Shown here piece by piece: positions 45,199 through 56,306 of a DNA stretch of 64,000 nt. Under the pieces are notes generated by a model, which made no database searches, was not told the origin of the DNA, and worked only from the letters and a program-made list of their open reading frames with translations. Positions within the stretch are counted from its first letter, which is position 1; the number at the start of each line of letters is the position of its first letter. Source of the DNA: Mycogone perniciosa (lineage: Eukaryota; Ascomycota; Sordariomycetes; Hypocreales; Hypocreaceae); the NCBI GenBank assembly GCA_025331125.1, contig JAOALB010000020.1:186001-250000 (forward strand), given 5' to 3'. The position numbers were made by a program, and so were the translations under genes.

Positions 45199-47089
45199 GT
45201 AATAGTATCAACCTGCGGCAAGACATCATGGCCGTCGACCCAATACAAAGCCCATGACTGTGAGATTCCCGACCGATCTTCCAAGCTATATTTATTTTTC
45301 CTTTCTTTTCCGGCGTACATGATGCATGCGTCTGCTTCCGTACGCTGGGCATTTTCTGGCTGGCGTAAACCTCCAATAGTCCAACAGTCAACAGCAGGCC
45401 CACATCAATGATGTCTTCACATCCGGGGAGGCAAACTCAACCAGCACACCTTCAGAAGCAATAATGCAAGCTCGCGTCAGGACCCTGAAAAAACGCGCCT
45501 ACTATGTAATGGCCTGGAGCTCGATGCAATAATAGCAACCCACATACCTACGCAATTACATCAGCGGACCCTTTACAGGTACGTTGCAGCATCAATGCCC
45601 TCCTACATATTCATTCGTACATGCGCAAATGTAGTACTACTACAACACAGCAGCCCATGCATGAACAGGGATATAATATTTCCCTCCTCGCGAGCATCAA
45701 ACGCCTTTGATCAACAGGAACAGAGGCTACCAGCAGCTTGCGCAAGGGGTGCGGTGCGTATGAAGCTGTCAGGTCTACGAAGTACCAACTTGCAACTAAC
45801 TGCTATACCTTCCATCCAAGTAGCCAAGATCGGCAGTGGTGGTTGCTTCATGTATGTATGTGATACAGAGAGCCCCCTGTTGACCATGCTCGACGCCATA
45901 TTTCGCCAATTTCAGCAAAAAAAACCCTTTCCACTGTGCTCCCGAGACCTCGTTGGCGGGCCGTGTGCCAGGATTCTTTCGTTCTTTAGCAACGGCAAGC
46001 TATCATCATTATTATCATCATCATCCCAGCAGCCACCTGCAAGTGCGGGGCATGGGAGGCGAAGAGAGGTGTGTTACACGGACTATGCCCCTCAGAGAGT
46101 TTTCTGTGTTTCGAATCTGTACCGCCGACCGTCTGTCTCTTTTTTTCTCTAGCAGCTGAGTCCCATCGCGCTCCAATAGAGCGGTCTCTACATCACTCAC
46201 GAGGCAATTTAGGTGAGCCATTGAGAGGTAAGGCTTTGGTGTCATCCCGATCCCACATTTTACAGTTAAACTGGTGTTCTGCTATTTGCTGGACTTGTTT
46301 CCTAGTGGAGTCCTTGCTTTGCTGGGATAAACCCCGCGACGAGGAGCTTGTGCCCTCCACCACGCTCCCCCCTCGTCTTCGCTCCTCGTCCTCTAATATA
46401 CGAAGTACATAGGCACAGTACTCGTACGGTTAGTTTTATCGAGTTTGATCAGTCAAAGATGGCTTCCAACAGCCTGTTACAGCGCTATGGGTCCATTTAC
46501 GGAGCCATACCGAAGGCATGGTATTCGCTAGGTGTTTGATGCGCCTTTCCATCTTGGTGATGGGACTAACAAGGTCCAGCCTCCACGGCTCTTTCGGTGG
46601 GGATATTTCGTCGACTAGTCTTCTCACCCTCCACAGTCGTTTCCTTTTTGCTCATTATGGTATTGATGTAGTATTACAAAAGCAATACTACTCCGCAGTA
46701 GTATTTGTTTTTGCCATTGAAATCAAGTAGTCGGTTACTCCGTAGTAAAAAGGCCTATCAACATGATGCTGCGGATCTCGGGGCCCAATGACGGCTTCAA
46801 ATGTCAAAATGACCCTTAACGTTGGGAATGTGCTGATGCGGCGAACGCCCGTGTTGGATAAGCGTGGATGCCAGCCCCTGTCCTGTCCAAGTGGTTTATT
46901 TTCCTTGGTCACATTGGGGCTCAAGAGTCAACGTCATGCCGGACGTCACTTGAACAAATCTCGCCGCCGGTGAAACTTCCTACAAGGTAGCCCGTAACAA
47001 CTGCATCTGCAGGGCCGAAAGCGTGCGTTGATATTTTGGCATCGTCGAATATTCAGCACCATCATTCGCACGTGCCTGAGCCTTTGCCT

Positions 47090-47157
47090 GAGAGAGTGAG
47101 AGTGTCTGAGTGAGTGAGTGAGAAAAAGAGTCAGAGAGTGAGAGTGAGAGTGAGAGA
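47090..47157 (+). repeat. GAGT/GA-rich simple repeat
   Basis: An irregular tract of GAGT and GA units (GAGTGAGTGAGTGAG and GAGAGTGAGAGTGAGAG). It is purine-rich on the plus strand and lies in the gene-free island. Confidence 0.85.
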
Positions 47158-50100
47158 GGCATGCAATCCCCTCATGCCGGTGCAGCCAGCCAGCTTCGAC
47201 ACGGCGTACATACACACCGAGTGGGCTGCGTAATATTAAAATATTAATGAATGTACGAAGTACTCCGTACGAGCACTACCACTCCGGACAGGCCATGGGC
47301 GGCTGCAACAGCATTTTCATCGAGGTCTCATGACCCAAATCATGCAACGCTAACGCCCCCAAGTTTGCTTCGCCAGGGCCACTCTCGCCATCGCCGCACA
47401 TGCTATTGTACCTGTACTGTACGAAGTACAGGGCAGCAAAGGAAAACAAAGGGAGCCCCTGAAACTGAATCGGCTTTCAGACAGTGCCCATGCAACCCGT
47501 ATACGTCGCCGGTCCCAATTGCAAAGCAGAGCTGCCCAATGCCTCTCAGAGACCTGCATACTCGTGCATGTACTCCGTACGGATCACAGATGATAATACG
47601 GCACCCAATTGATTGTCAATTGGTCGAGCCGCAAGTGGCTCCGTGCCGATTCGCCTCCGCCGCTAAAACGCTCTCCTACGTAGCTGGCATGCTGGGATGC
47701 CCAGACCAGCACGACAAAGGGTGCCTGATCTTGTCTACGAGTACTCAGAGATGGCGTCCTGCTGCACACTAAACACCGCAGAATGAGACGAATGTTCTCT
47801 TGTACGAAGTACACAGTACTCGTGCAGGGGTAGTTGAGGAAGAAAAAATGGAGCTCCGGATGGAGTAGAATTTCCATTCGTATTTCAGGTACGGAGTGGT
47901 ATTATGTACGAGTATTAATATGTGCGATTATCTACGAGTACGGAACCAATCTCGCTGTCTTGGTTACGAATTTGCATACAACTCGGTACTAGCAGCAGAC
48001 GTACTCACTCGTACTCCGTAGTGCTGCAACTACCACTAATAATACAGGCACGCCGCCCCCCCCACAGCGAGACCACGAGACCACAAGCGACCCTGGTTTG
48101 TTTCTACGAGTCTGTACATACGAGTACTCATACTCGTATGAATCAGTATTACATTACTCCGTACAGTGTTACACGTATATGCTGTGGAACGACAGACATT
48201 ACATACTCGTAGTGCAGCCCTCGTTGCTCACAACGGAGTCCATTATACTCCTCATCCTCCTTCTACAGACATATTTGGGTATTCGGGAGTACTATTATAA
48301 AGAGCCGTACTCCACCACGAATCGGGAGGAGATTGGCGGCATCCCGAATGTCGCTCGACTCTCGCTCGATTGGGCAATCACTCGCTGATGAACTGCGAAC
48401 AACGGCAAGTTACAGATAAGCCATGGCGTTAGGTATGTATGACCACCACAAACGAAACGAAACGATCTATCCCATCACACAGCAATTGATAATACACAAT
48501 ACACAAACCATAAACTAGCCCCCCTCGCTGATCCCCTGGCTTATTTCCGAATGGCTGCTTTGCTCACCGGACCACAGATTGGGGAATTAAAGCTCCTGCA
48601 AGATGTGGCCCTCCAGCTTCCCATCACACACACTATTGGACGGGGTTCGATGACAATCCTCACAAGACCAGTGTGCCCCTTTCTCGTTTGGGACAGGTCA
48701 GACGGTCTTGCGCAGCTGCATGAGCTGGGAATGCCCAATGCCCAACGTTCAGCCCCTCCGTCATCATGCTGACAACGTCGAACGGCATATGCCTGTTTCA
48801 TGCGGTAATGGTAATGGTGGCTGTCATTTTTGGCTGTCATAATATGCTGTCAAGCGCTTTGCCCGAGATATCCCGTGTATTGCCGTGGATATTCATGGCT
48901 TGCATTCATCGATCGACTCCTGCGTGTGCAGGCAACTGGATTTCTAGAGTTTCATGACTTGACTCCCAACGCAATCAACCAGGATTCGCTGGTTTCATTT
49001 CATCCACTACATACAATTCCATGCGAAAATATCCACGGGAGACTCGAAGAGACAGGGCCTCGGGGCTTCGCTGTCATGATCTCCATCATCTGGCAACACA
49101 GTCGCAGTATTGGTCGTATGCTACATGGCGCTGTCTCACTCAAAGGCTAATCGGGGTCGTCCGAATGCAATGTTCGCCTATCAACGTCGTCAATCATCGA
49201 CGGCTGTCTGTCTAATCTTCAGCACCGTGCATCATCATTTACCAGGGCTGGAGAGGGGGGACACGACGGAGAGTGTTATCAATATATATATACACTCGAC
49301 CCCGATTGCTGAGTTCAGGTTCTGACGACGAATCTGCTTGGAGAGTTCGGCCAAAGGCTGCCAAGCTGCATATTCGCAAGATGGCTTTCATTGCCATTTC
49401 ACGACAGCTGTTTCCATTTATCTGCGTCATACAGACTACTTGACGGCTTCGTCTTTCACTCTCCTAATGCATTCATGGGTACTTATTGCGCAGCGCCCAG
49501 GTCCAGAGCTCGAGACCAACTGCCCGATATCGTTGTGTTTGCTGCGGGAAATATCTTTCGAATAAGGGCTATTGGGAGGTTACTATTCTACCTGTTACAC
49601 GGAACAGCAACTTCCCGTTTGGATTTGATTGGGCTGCAGTCAACTGCGTCACCGAATCCGTATCCAAACAGGAGTATTGCACGCTGCCACCAGCCAATGG
49701 CCTGCCATCTCGTTTGTCAAGGTATCATGCAGGTTCTTTATGTATGCTACATAAAGCTCTTGCGCACGTGGACTCGGGTGAGAGAACTCCGGCCGATATT
49801 GTCGGAATGACGCCTGAGAAGCCAGCTGGTGATCTTCGTCTATTCCGCAGCCGTGATGGTCTTGGCTATAATAATCATGCATAAACAGCTTTCAGGGTAT
49901 CATCGTGCCATTCGAGGGCCCTGTCATTGGTGGCTTCTGCTTGGCTTACAACCATCCATGATCACCTTACAGAATGCTGCAGAGCTCTTTTGGGCGAGTT
50001 TCATGTGTGAATCCTACCCCCATACTCAACTTTCTATTCGCAGATTTGAGACATACAGACCCGGGATCGGACGCAGTGGCTTTCGTGAAAGCAGTCGGGC

Positions 50101-50482
50101 AGCAGATCATCACATCATCAATGCCACCTCGTCACGTAACATGCCTCCCCTTCCTCGGCTCCGAGTCCCGACATCGATCGCACGTGGGATTCGCAGAGGC
50201 CGCCCAGTCCCCCTTTCCCATCGATCCTAACTGATTTGCGCGCCTTTTTTTTCCTGTGTCTCTTTTACTGCTAGGATACGGCGGCAACCCGGTGAAGAAT
50301 GTACTCGTATCACGGAGACCTCTGGATCTAGCAGGGGGTGCAGCATCGATCTGCGAGTAACCTGCATGCCGTCATATGTGTGCTATAGATACCATATAGG
50401 TGTACGCTGGACAATGTCCGATAGGCCATCTGATAGCCAGGCGTATATAATCGAATAGATATTCATTCCGTTGAACCTATCG

Positions 50483-50527
50483 TCCATCCATCCATCCATC
50501 CATCCATCCATCCATCCATCCATCCAT
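50483..50527 (+). repeat. (TCCA)n microsatellite
   Basis: About eleven uninterrupted copies of the tetranucleotide TCCA. On the minus strand it reads as an artefactual MDGW repeat in one frame, which I do not take as coding. Confidence 0.95.
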
Positions 50528-51170
50528 TCCGATGATGAAGATCTTCAGGGGGTGTGCCTCGAAGATAGAAACTCAGTACCCCCTTGGAGGCGTGTCTGAC
50601 TACATTGGGCGCTGCCTGCATACAACTGGAGGATGAGTGCATACATACATTCCAAGAGGGGTTGAGGGAGGGGTTGTGCGTCTGCGTCTGCGTCTGCGTG
50701 TGTGTGTTTGTGTGCAATGTCTGCATCTTGGGGGTCATGCGACATCTCGCAGCGTGTTACACTCAGGGGAGGCCCTGCATGTTTTTGCGTGCTTTCTCTG
50801 AAGCAGCACAGGGGACGTTGGGAGAAGGGGAGGGAACAAATTACACAACAGCTCGTTTATCTACGAAGGAGGCTAGGCAGACGGCGGCGGACGGACATAT
50901 CCCAGACCCTGGAACATTCCACCCTTGGAGATTGAGGGTTAAAAATTCCATTTGTTTATGATGTAGTATCTATCTGCGGGATTTGGCTGTGCGTCGCCAA
51001 GCAAGGACGTTGTGCCAGGGGTTAGGTGGCGTGGTGGCGTTGGGGGGGAACTTGGTGAGAAATGGTAGTACTCTGTATTGTCTGATGAAACGAAAAAAAA
51101 TCTTCCGATGTGTTTGCTTGGCGAAACGGGGAGCCACATGGTTATTGATGATAGATGCTTCAATCGTTTC

Positions 51171-53062
51171 TTAATCCTCGTCATGAACCTTATCAGCAAC
51201 CATGTCCTTGGCCGTGTTGATGACCCTTTCCGTCGGTCGCTCCAGGGGTTCAGCTGGACTGCCCAAGGCGCCCATGATAGGACTCAACTGGCCGCTGCCA
51301 GGTCCACTGCCGGGTCTGCTTTGAGGGCGGCTTCCAGCTATCCTGATGTCATCGGGGGAACCGGGAACCATCTTGGGGTCCAGGCCGGGGATGTGGATAC
51401 GCTTCGCTTCGTTTTGATACGCGGCGGGGATGATCTCAATGATCTCGTCGCGGGGGAATTTGAGATTGGGGATTTCCATTGTAGAGCAGTGCATGAGGTA
51501 GGCGTACAGCACGCGGAGAACAGATTCGTGGGCAATGATGAGTAGATCGCTCTGCTCGCGCTCGAGTTCCAGGATGATGGGTTCAAGTCGAACAGCAAGA
51601 TCGTGATATGACTACGGGCGATTGTCAGCCGAGGAATCTTAAAATGGAGCTGATGGGAAACGCTCTTACCTCGGCGCGGGGGTACCGATGGTGATATGGG
51701 TCCAGCTCATGCTTCTCAGCCTCCTCTGGGTAGATCTGGCGAATAACACGCTCAGACATCTTCTCACAGACACCAGGGTTTATCTGGCTCATCTGGGAAC
51801 GCTGCCGAACTTTGAAGCCCTTCTCCTTGAGGAACTCGGCAGTCTGAACGGTGCGGAGCCTGGTCGACGTCCAGATCGAAAGTGGTCGCAGCGGAGTATC
51901 CGAGCCGCCCTTCGCAATGAACTCCAACCTCTCTTGTTCGCGATGCCTGAGGAGAGTTTCGGACATTCGTTCAGCGTAAATTCTCCCCTGTTCAAATAGA
52001 GGAGCATCCGCCCTGTAAGAGTCCTCTTCCGTAGCCAGCCCTGCGCGGACAAAGAAGGTGGTGCGTGACTTGATGTGCAAGTTCGTGAGGTAGAAAACGA
52101 TTCGGTGTGAGAGGTAGTTGAAGCTGACATTGTTATAGAAGAACTTGTCTCCGGCATTGATCATCTTGATGTAGTTCAGTTCAGACTCGTCCATGGTCTC
52201 AAAGACCGGGATCCTCATCTCTATCCGCTTTAGGTACAGCTTGGCGGCTTCATCAGGGTCCATTTCGGCAAACTAGGGAAACCATTAGCAAAATAGCAAA
52301 AAAGCCCCACGCATTAATGCTCAGGGACACTCACATCGGGGGACGAAATCTTGACGTTGATAGCATTCTCGTGCAGGATACGTTCATCGTCCACATACGA
52401 TTCAATAAATAGTGTCTGTGTGGGTGGTGTCAGCTTATCGCCTGGTGCGCTCAACTCAGCTACTCACTTGAACGTCATGCTTTGCGAATTCCTTAGCCAG
52501 GAAGCGTCTTCCACTGGCCGTCGGATTTACTGCGTCATAGATAGCAACCTGGCCGTTTTCATGATTGAGCCAGGAGTAGATATCCTCGCGGCACTTCTTC
52601 AGAATCTTCTGGCGCAGTATAACTGAAGCCGGTGAGGCATCGGGGAAGAAGTAGTCGTCAGGAAGTGAGCCATCAGGACCAATGGTTGCCCGACGATAGT
52701 CACCGAGGTGAAAAATACGGGTCTTTACGCCTAGCCATTGCAGATAGCGAGACATAGAGACACAGATATGCCTTCAAATAGTCTGTTATGAGCGCAGTTA
52801 TCTTGAGAAAGGGGGTTTCTTAAACGTACGTTTTGCCTCGAGCAGGTGGCCCGACCATCACGATGGCTATACGACCGGAATGGAAGAGTCGCCCAGACAT
52901 GGTGCTGTACAGTTGGGCAGGGGCCATATCTTGATCCTCGGACACATCATGAATTCCATCAATAAAGGTTGAGCTCCTGCGGCGGTACCGAGGCGCATTT
53001 GCTGCGATCTCAGCCGTGCTAAAGCGATTTTCGTCAGCGTCAATCTCATTTTCCTGCTCCAT
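51171..53062 (-). CDS. 6-phosphofructo-2-kinase with inactivated fructose-2,6-bisphosphatase half
   Basis: Five exons: 53062-52830, 52771-52468, 52415-52335, 52272-51670 and 51611-51171, giving 553 aa. The kinase domain makes fructose 2,6-bisphosphate, the main activator of glycolytic phosphofructokinase, in the cytosol. RIAIVMVGPPARGKT joined to HICVSMSRYLQWLGV is the P-loop; GDYRRATIG and VAIYDAVNPTASGRR are kinase blocks. The C-terminal half has the histidine-phosphatase fold, but where active enzymes have RHG this one has FFVRAGLA: Ala283 (codon at 52044-52042) replaces the phospho-accepting His. The other family positions persist (STRLRTVQTAEF, INPGVCEKMSE, AHESVLRVLYAYL). Yeast Pfk26, which is kinase-only, likewise lacks this His. 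I infer a kinase-only enzyme. The C-terminal 75 residues are Pro/Ser/Gly-rich. Intron 1 ends in GAAG. The N-terminal start is the first ATG in the open frame and could be extended by an unseen exon. Confidence 0.92.
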
Positions 53063-54167
53063 TTATGAGCCAAAAGGCGGCCAACAGCACATTCAATCCC
53101 TGTGACACCAGTTGTGTCTTCCCGCAATTCGCCCGGATATGGCATATCCCATTGAGCTATCTGATTCAAATGGCAGGATAAATGACAGTATTACTCACAG
53201 TAGGGTATCCATCTTTCCCACTTTGCTGTACGGTTTTTGGTCTGTCCCGCAGAATCCGATCTCAGTGGAGGTCTGTGCCCCTGGATGACCTGACCTGACC
53301 TGACCTGCCGAATGACCAACACTTGAAGGTCGAATAGCGATTCTGAAGAGAACCGTGGGATATATTCTCTATGTATTGATCGAGGACGGGATGTGACTGT
53401 GAATGATGGCTCGGTTGGCTTTCAAGAGATAATGGTTTCGGGGATCCGTCCAGGGGGGTGAGATACTTATGACCTCACAGCTTCGATAGCGGAAGGGACT
53501 TGGCTGGAATGAATAAAAAGAAAAGTGTATTGTAACCGAAGGAGTGAAGCAGAAGTAATGCTTCAATAAATAGAGGCCATGAGATACGAGAAGCTGTACC
53601 CGTGCTGAATCAATTATTATAGGGTAAAGACAATGAGACAGACTGGTAGAACGTTAGTCTAAGGAGTCACAAGGCGGCAAGAGAGACACTTACAGTGTGG
53701 ATACCTCGGAGTTCTTTATTGCAGGTATTTGTTACACCTGACTTCCGCTGATAATGAGCAGTATCCGTGTACTGATACTCTGACACAAGTCTCCGCCCTC
53801 GAGTCGATCTAGCATCCGACCAGGGCTAACCTCAGATCGCATTCCACGTGCACTCAACAACCGGGACGGAATATTGCATTTTCCGTCGCATTCCCTACGT
53901 AACATGCGGGCCTTTGCCGTGGCTCGTGCTTCCCCGATATGGGGGCGCTGATGAAAATTATTCTCAACCATCTCATAGTTGATATCGGAGCCCGCCATTG
54001 CGCAACTGGCGTCAGAGCACCGGAACCACTCTCGACCGAGGCTTTGTCGTAGCCTTTTGTACCGCCCTCCAAATCCGGCGCAGTGAAGCGATCGGGTTTC
54101 CCCAATCCTCGACGTTTCTTCTCAATCTGTTTAGCCGGCCCCAGAGCCACCACACAACTCTGGCATC
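53063..54167. other. Divergent promoter region, phosphofructo-2-kinase / tom40
   Basis: About 1.1 kb between divergent starts. Four tandem TGACC units lie at 53286-53305. A possible 5' UTR splice donor for the kinase gene (GTGAGT on the minus strand) lies near 53199. No coding frame or RNA gene is supported. Confidence 0.5.
53286..53305 (+). repeat. Four tandem TGACC units
   Basis: Four exact 5-bp copies in the kinase/tom40 promoter region. GGTCA half-sites arise on the other strand; whether any factor uses them is unknown. Confidence 0.8.
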
Positions 54168-55346
54168 ATGGCCTCTCCAGCGGACTCGTTGCGGTCCCTC
54201 ATATTCTCCAACCCGATCGCCGCCACAATAGGAGATGCAGTCAACTACTTTTCCGAGCGCAGAGCGAGGTTCGGGCTATCCAATCCTGGCACAATAGAGA
54301 CGTTGTCGAGAGAGGTCCAGCGCGATGTCTTCCTCAACAACTACATGTTCACCGGCATCCGCGCCGATCTGACCAAGATCTTCAGCATGGCACCTCTGTT
54401 CCAAGTGTCTCACCAATTTGCAATGGGTGAACGTATTAACCCTTACACTTTCGCCGCCATGTATGGAACTGGCAAGGTAAACAGCTATTTACTCAGTACG
54501 CAAATGTCGACATGGAATCTGACTTAGTGGCGCCAGGTATTCTGCCAAGGAAACGTTGATAATGAAGGCTCCTTGTCTGGACGGTTCAACTACCGATGGA
54601 CCGACAAGCTGGTTTCGAAGTCACAGCTCTCCATTTCTCCCGGCGGTCAGGATATGGCACAGTTCGAACACGAGTACACTGGCGATGACTTCAGTGCATC
54701 CCTCAAGATGCTTAACCCCTCCTTCCTCGAAGGAGCGCCGACTGGCATCTACATCGGAAGCTACCTGCAATCTATTACCCCCAAGCTCGCCCTCGGACTC
54801 GAAACTCTCTGGCAACGACCTGCTCTCACTCAAGGCCCTGAATGTGCTGTCTCATACTGTGCGCGATACAAGTCGGCCGATTGGGTTGCTACTGCTCAAC
54901 TGCAAGCTGCCATGGGAACTCTGAACGCATCATACTGGAGGAAGCTCTCAGACAAGGTGCAGGCTGGTGTTGACCTGAGCCTTGGACTGGTCCCTACCCC
55001 TGGTGGCCTGATGGGCGGTGGCCTGCAGAAGGAGGGCGTCACCACCATTGGCGCCAAGTACGATTTCCGCATGTCCACTTTCCGAGCCCAGGTTGACTCC
55101 AAGGGCAAACTGAGCTGCGTTCTGGAGAAGCGTGTTGCCCCCCCTGTCATGATGACCTTTGCCGCCGACATTGACCACTTCACGGTTTGTGAACCCCTAT
55201 CTTATATCAGTTGGGCACTGGCTAATTGTTCCATGCAGCAACAAGCAAAGCTTGGTCTGGGTGTCTCAATTGAGGCTGCCCCCGAGGAACTGCAAGACCA
55301 GCAGGAAGCCTTGGGCGCTCAGTCCCCTCCTAACATCCCGTTCTAA
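54168..55346 (+). CDS. tom40: Tom40, channel of the mitochondrial outer-membrane translocase
   Basis: Three exons: 54168-54476, 54537-55184 and 55239-55346, all phase 0, giving 354 aa (Neurospora Tom40 is 349). Tom40 is a 19-strand beta-barrel through which nearly all mitochondrial precursors enter. The N-terminal helical segment is seen as IAATIGDAVNYFSERRARFG, then LSREVQRDVFLNNYMFTGIR, DLTKIFSMAPLFQVSHQFAM and GERINPYTFAAMYGTGK. The barrel follows with alternating patterns (FNYRWTDKLVSKSQLSIS, LGLVPTPGGLMGGGLQKEGV). The beta-signal-like last strand is QQAKLGLGVSIEAAPEELQD. Introns have GTAAAC and GTTTGT donors and CAG acceptors. The gene is divergent from the phosphofructo-2-kinase gene. 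Confidence 0.97.
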
Positions 55347-56306
55347 GCTCTGGAGCTTTTCAACAATGAGAGCGTCCCGGCGCAATATCTGATCCTACCC
55401 TCAATCATTGATTGAGATAATCTAATGTAGCCTGACAATTGGCCGGCGAAAGCGCGAACCTCATCTTCTTCCCCCTACAATGTCTTATTAGCACCCTCTC
55501 CACCACCATTTTTGATGACGGCTCGTTTCTTTTTCCGGCTCACGTCTCTGCATACGAAACCTTTCGATAGACTCCGTGGATCTTTCTCATGAGGTGGCCA
55601 TGCTCGATGAGCTATGTTTTTATGATGATGGCTTAGTCCCGGGCATGGATCAGATCTGGATTGCGCTTGTTGCATTCCGTGTATATTAATCTCGAGGCTC
55701 TGTGTGTCTCGGACGGTCGTATGTGAACATTTGGGGAGGACATCCATCACCAAGGGGGGCGGGATGGCCATATGGAGGCGGTACAAGTGATGACTGCATC
55801 TACGAAAGGCTGCTCAAAAATTGCCTTATCATGTCTAGTGTATAAGAAAAGATAGAGAAACGAAGTATTCTAAGCACCTATCCAGTTTTATTTGCTCTTA
55901 ATATCAGTAGAAACTCAGCTCAATGGGAGAGCAATTCCAAGACCGCAAATCTCAATAAAATGAGTAAATAGTTAATACTCAATAGGTTTTATGTGTATAG
56001 TACCGTTCTCCTACCCATGTCTCTTCGCAAGCTCTGTAGCATTAATACCATCTGATTTGTTTCTCATAAACACATAGCCTGTCTTGGCCCCCCAGGCTGT
56101 CACCCATCCAACTCCTTTCATGTCCATTATGTTCCCTCCCCAAGACCGATTTTTTATGTGAAGAACAAACACCACCAGCCTCATGGCATCATCGACATAA
56201 AAAAAGAAAGCTGGAAATGACAACAGGACTTTTTTTTTTGCGAGCGCTATCGCATCATCGCCGTTCCAGGCTCCATGTCTAACTGTATCATGTGAGAGGA
56301 GATGAT
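55347..56306. other. Convergent 3' region, tom40 / USP gene
   Basis: About 960 bases, AT-rich around 55800-56000, between convergent stops. A minus frame of 103 codons (56011-56322) overlaps the USP stop and shows no codon pattern. No RNA gene is seen. Confidence 0.5.

Larger units (their letters stand above)
41889..51170. other. 9.3-kb gene-free island between gsk3 and the phosphofructo-2-kinase gene
   Basis: No frame here has a recognisable domain, conserved block or convincing exon chain on either strand. The first 2 kb (to about 44.0 kb), read on the minus strand, is C/T-rich and may be the gsk3 leader: a strong donor (GTAAGTGAG) lies near 43070 and a branch plus CTCAG acceptor just upstream of the gsk3 start near 41953. 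From 44.7 to 48.2 kb the DNA carries eight copies of TACGGAGTA or its complement, plus many TACGAAGTA and TACGAGTA words, including an inverted pair at 45180-45198. Simple repeats lie at 47090-47157 and 50483-50527. The stretch 48.4-51.1 kb has many small frames without codon pattern. A long non-coding RNA, subtelomere-like filler or a very fast-evolving small gene cannot be excluded. Confidence 0.6.

Noticed and set aside
45595..46152. A 185-codon plus-strand frame in the gene-free island
   Set aside because: It lacks family resemblance, carries poly-Ser from a TCA/ATC-rich tract, and crosses motif-family words; composition looks random.
50463..50738. Minus-strand frame with a repeated MDGW tetrapeptide
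   Set aside because: The repeat is only the translation of the TCCA microsatellite; the flanks show no coding pattern.
55347..56306. A separate small gene between tom40 and the USP gene (103 codons, minus)
   Set aside because: The frame overlaps the USP stop codon, shows no conserved motif and sits where two 3' UTRs are expected.
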